NCBI GenBank assembly: GCA_025966295.1
Contig: JAOPVD010000135.1
Location: 1 to 6,080, forward strand
From: Frankiales bacterium
Lineage (GTDB): Bacteria > Actinomycetota > Actinomycetes > Mycobacteriales > SCTD01
Length of the DNA stretch: 6,080 nucleotides
Reading direction: 5' to 3'
The translations under genes were made by a program, and so were the position numbers. Positions 5,434 through 6,080 of this stretch are shown piece by piece (within the stretch, counting starts at the first letter, position 1; each line of letters opens with the position of its first letter). A model generated the notes under the pieces. That model searched no databases and had not been told where the DNA came from. It saw only the letters and a list, made by a program, of their open reading frames with translations.

Positions 5434-6060
5434 CTACTTCGAGTAGAGCTCGACGATGAGCTGCTCCTGCACCGGCGTGTCGATGACCTGCCGGCTGGGG
5501 AGGTTGTGCACGAGGACACGCATCTGGGAGGCGATGACCTCCATCCACGGCGGCGTCGGACGGTCGCCGGCGGTCTCACGGGCGATGACGTAGGGCGTCA
5601 GCTCGCGGGACTTCGGGCGGACCTCGACGATGTCGTTCGCGGTGACGCGGTACGACGGGATGTCGACCTTCTTGCCGTTCACCAGGACGTGGCCGTGGCG
5701 GACGGCCTGGCGGGCGTGGTCGCGGCTGGTGGCAAACCCGGCGCGGTAGACGACGTTGTCGAGCCGGCTCTCGAGGATGACGAGCAGGTTCTCACCGGTC
5801 TTGCCGGACTTCTTGTTCGCCTCCTCGTAGTAGCCGCGGAACTGCTTCTCCAGGATGCCGTAGATGCGCGCGCACTTCTGCTTCTCGCGCTTCTGCAGCA
5901 GGTACTCGGAGTCCTTGGTGCGACCGCGACCGTGCTCACCCGGGGGGTAGGGACGGATCTCGATCGGGCACTTCGGGGACTCGCACTTGCTGCCCTTGAG
6001 GAACAGCTTCATCTTCTCGCGACGGCAACGGCGGCAGTCGGCACCCGTGTAGCGGGCCAT
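5434..6060 (-). CDS. rpsD: 30S ribosomal protein S4, four-cysteine (zinc-binding) form
   Basis: S4 is a primary 16S rRNA binder that starts 30S assembly and helps control decoding accuracy. The 208-residue protein begins MARYTGADCRRCRRE and has Cys9, Cys12, Cys26 and Cys31 (C-x2-C-x13-C-x4-C), the N-terminal zinc site of C+ S4 proteins such as that of Thermus. Then come RPYPPGEHGRGR (36-47), the helical domain with SEYLLQKREKQK and KSGKTGENLLVILESRLDNVVYRAGFA, and the S4 RNA-binding domain (ARQAVRHGHVLVNGKKVDIPSYRV). It ends EQLIVELYSK. ATG at 6060 has AGGAG 10 nt upstream (6075-6071), a little distant. The neighbour upstream is presumably rpsK, outside the window. In E. coli S4 represses its operon by binding the leader mRNA far upstream; no such site can be judged here. 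Confidence 0.98.
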   Translation of the reverse strand: MARYTGADCRRCRREKMKLFLKGSKCESPKCPIEIRPYPPGEHGRGRTKDSEYLLQKREKQKCARIYGILEKQFRGYYEEANKKSGKTGENLLVILESRLDNVVYRAGFATSRDHARQAVRHGHVLVNGKKVDIPSYRVTANDIVEVRPKSRELTPYVIARETAGDRPTPPWMEVIASQMRVLVHNLPSRQVIDTPVQEQLIVELYSK

Positions 6061-6080
6061 ATCTCGTTAGCTCCTGGTCT

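Noticed and set aside
4106..5446. Long plus-strand open frame (about 446 codons) across rpoA
   Set aside because: It is the antisense shadow of rpoA. Long open antisense frames are expected in GC-rich coding DNA, the composition (V/D/L/R-rich, no motifs) matches no family, and conserved rpoA explains the stretch fully.
5288..5548. Upstream extension of the rpoA frame to 5548
   Set aside because: The extra 87 residues overlap rpsD out of frame and lack homology. GTG 5287 gives the family N-terminus and has a good ribosome-binding site.

Overview
The window is a stretch of a ribosomal-protein/RNA polymerase gene cluster from a high-GC Gram-positive bacterium (Actinomycetota). Codon third positions are nearly all G or C, GTG starts are frequent, and the order rpsD-rpoA-rplQ-truA-(ABC-F)-rplM-rpsI is the actinobacterial alpha-operon arrangement. 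rpsD sits directly before rpoA, unlike what I recall for Streptomyces. S4 is the four-cysteine, zinc-binding form. This points to a lineage other than Streptomyces or Mycobacterium, perhaps Frankia/Geodermatophilus-like. The genus is inference only.

All conserved genes lie on the minus strand, so the biological order runs from high to low coordinates: rpsD (S4, 6060-5434), rpoA (RNA polymerase alpha, 5287-4238), rplQ (L17 with a very long acidic tail, 4106-3423), truA (tRNA pseudouridine synthase, 3363-2563), an ABC-F ATPase (2341-722), rplM (L13, 584-141) and the first 47 codons of rpsI (S9, 141 to the window edge). rplM and rpsI overlap by one base (TAATG) and are probably coupled. The products share one theme: ribosome assembly, transcription, tRNA modification and probably ribosome-associated ATPase activity.

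The junctions hold most of the unexplained structure. Strong GC-rich stem-loops of 13, 15 and 16 bp lie shortly after the stop codons of rpsD, rpoA and rplQ, none followed by a U-tract. The rpoA leader can form two mutually exclusive hairpins, one of which covers its ribosome-binding site. The gap before rplM contains a candidate promoter and a weaker hairpin.

The least expected item is on the plus strand in the truA/ABC-F gap. It is a 27-codon reading frame (2483-2566) with a perfect AGGAGG ribosome-binding site, strong actinobacterial codon bias and one hydrophobic segment. It ends tail-to-tail in a 4-bp overlap with the truA stop codon. It is a candidate undescribed small membrane protein. 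No mobile elements, CRISPR arrays, tRNAs or rRNAs were seen.
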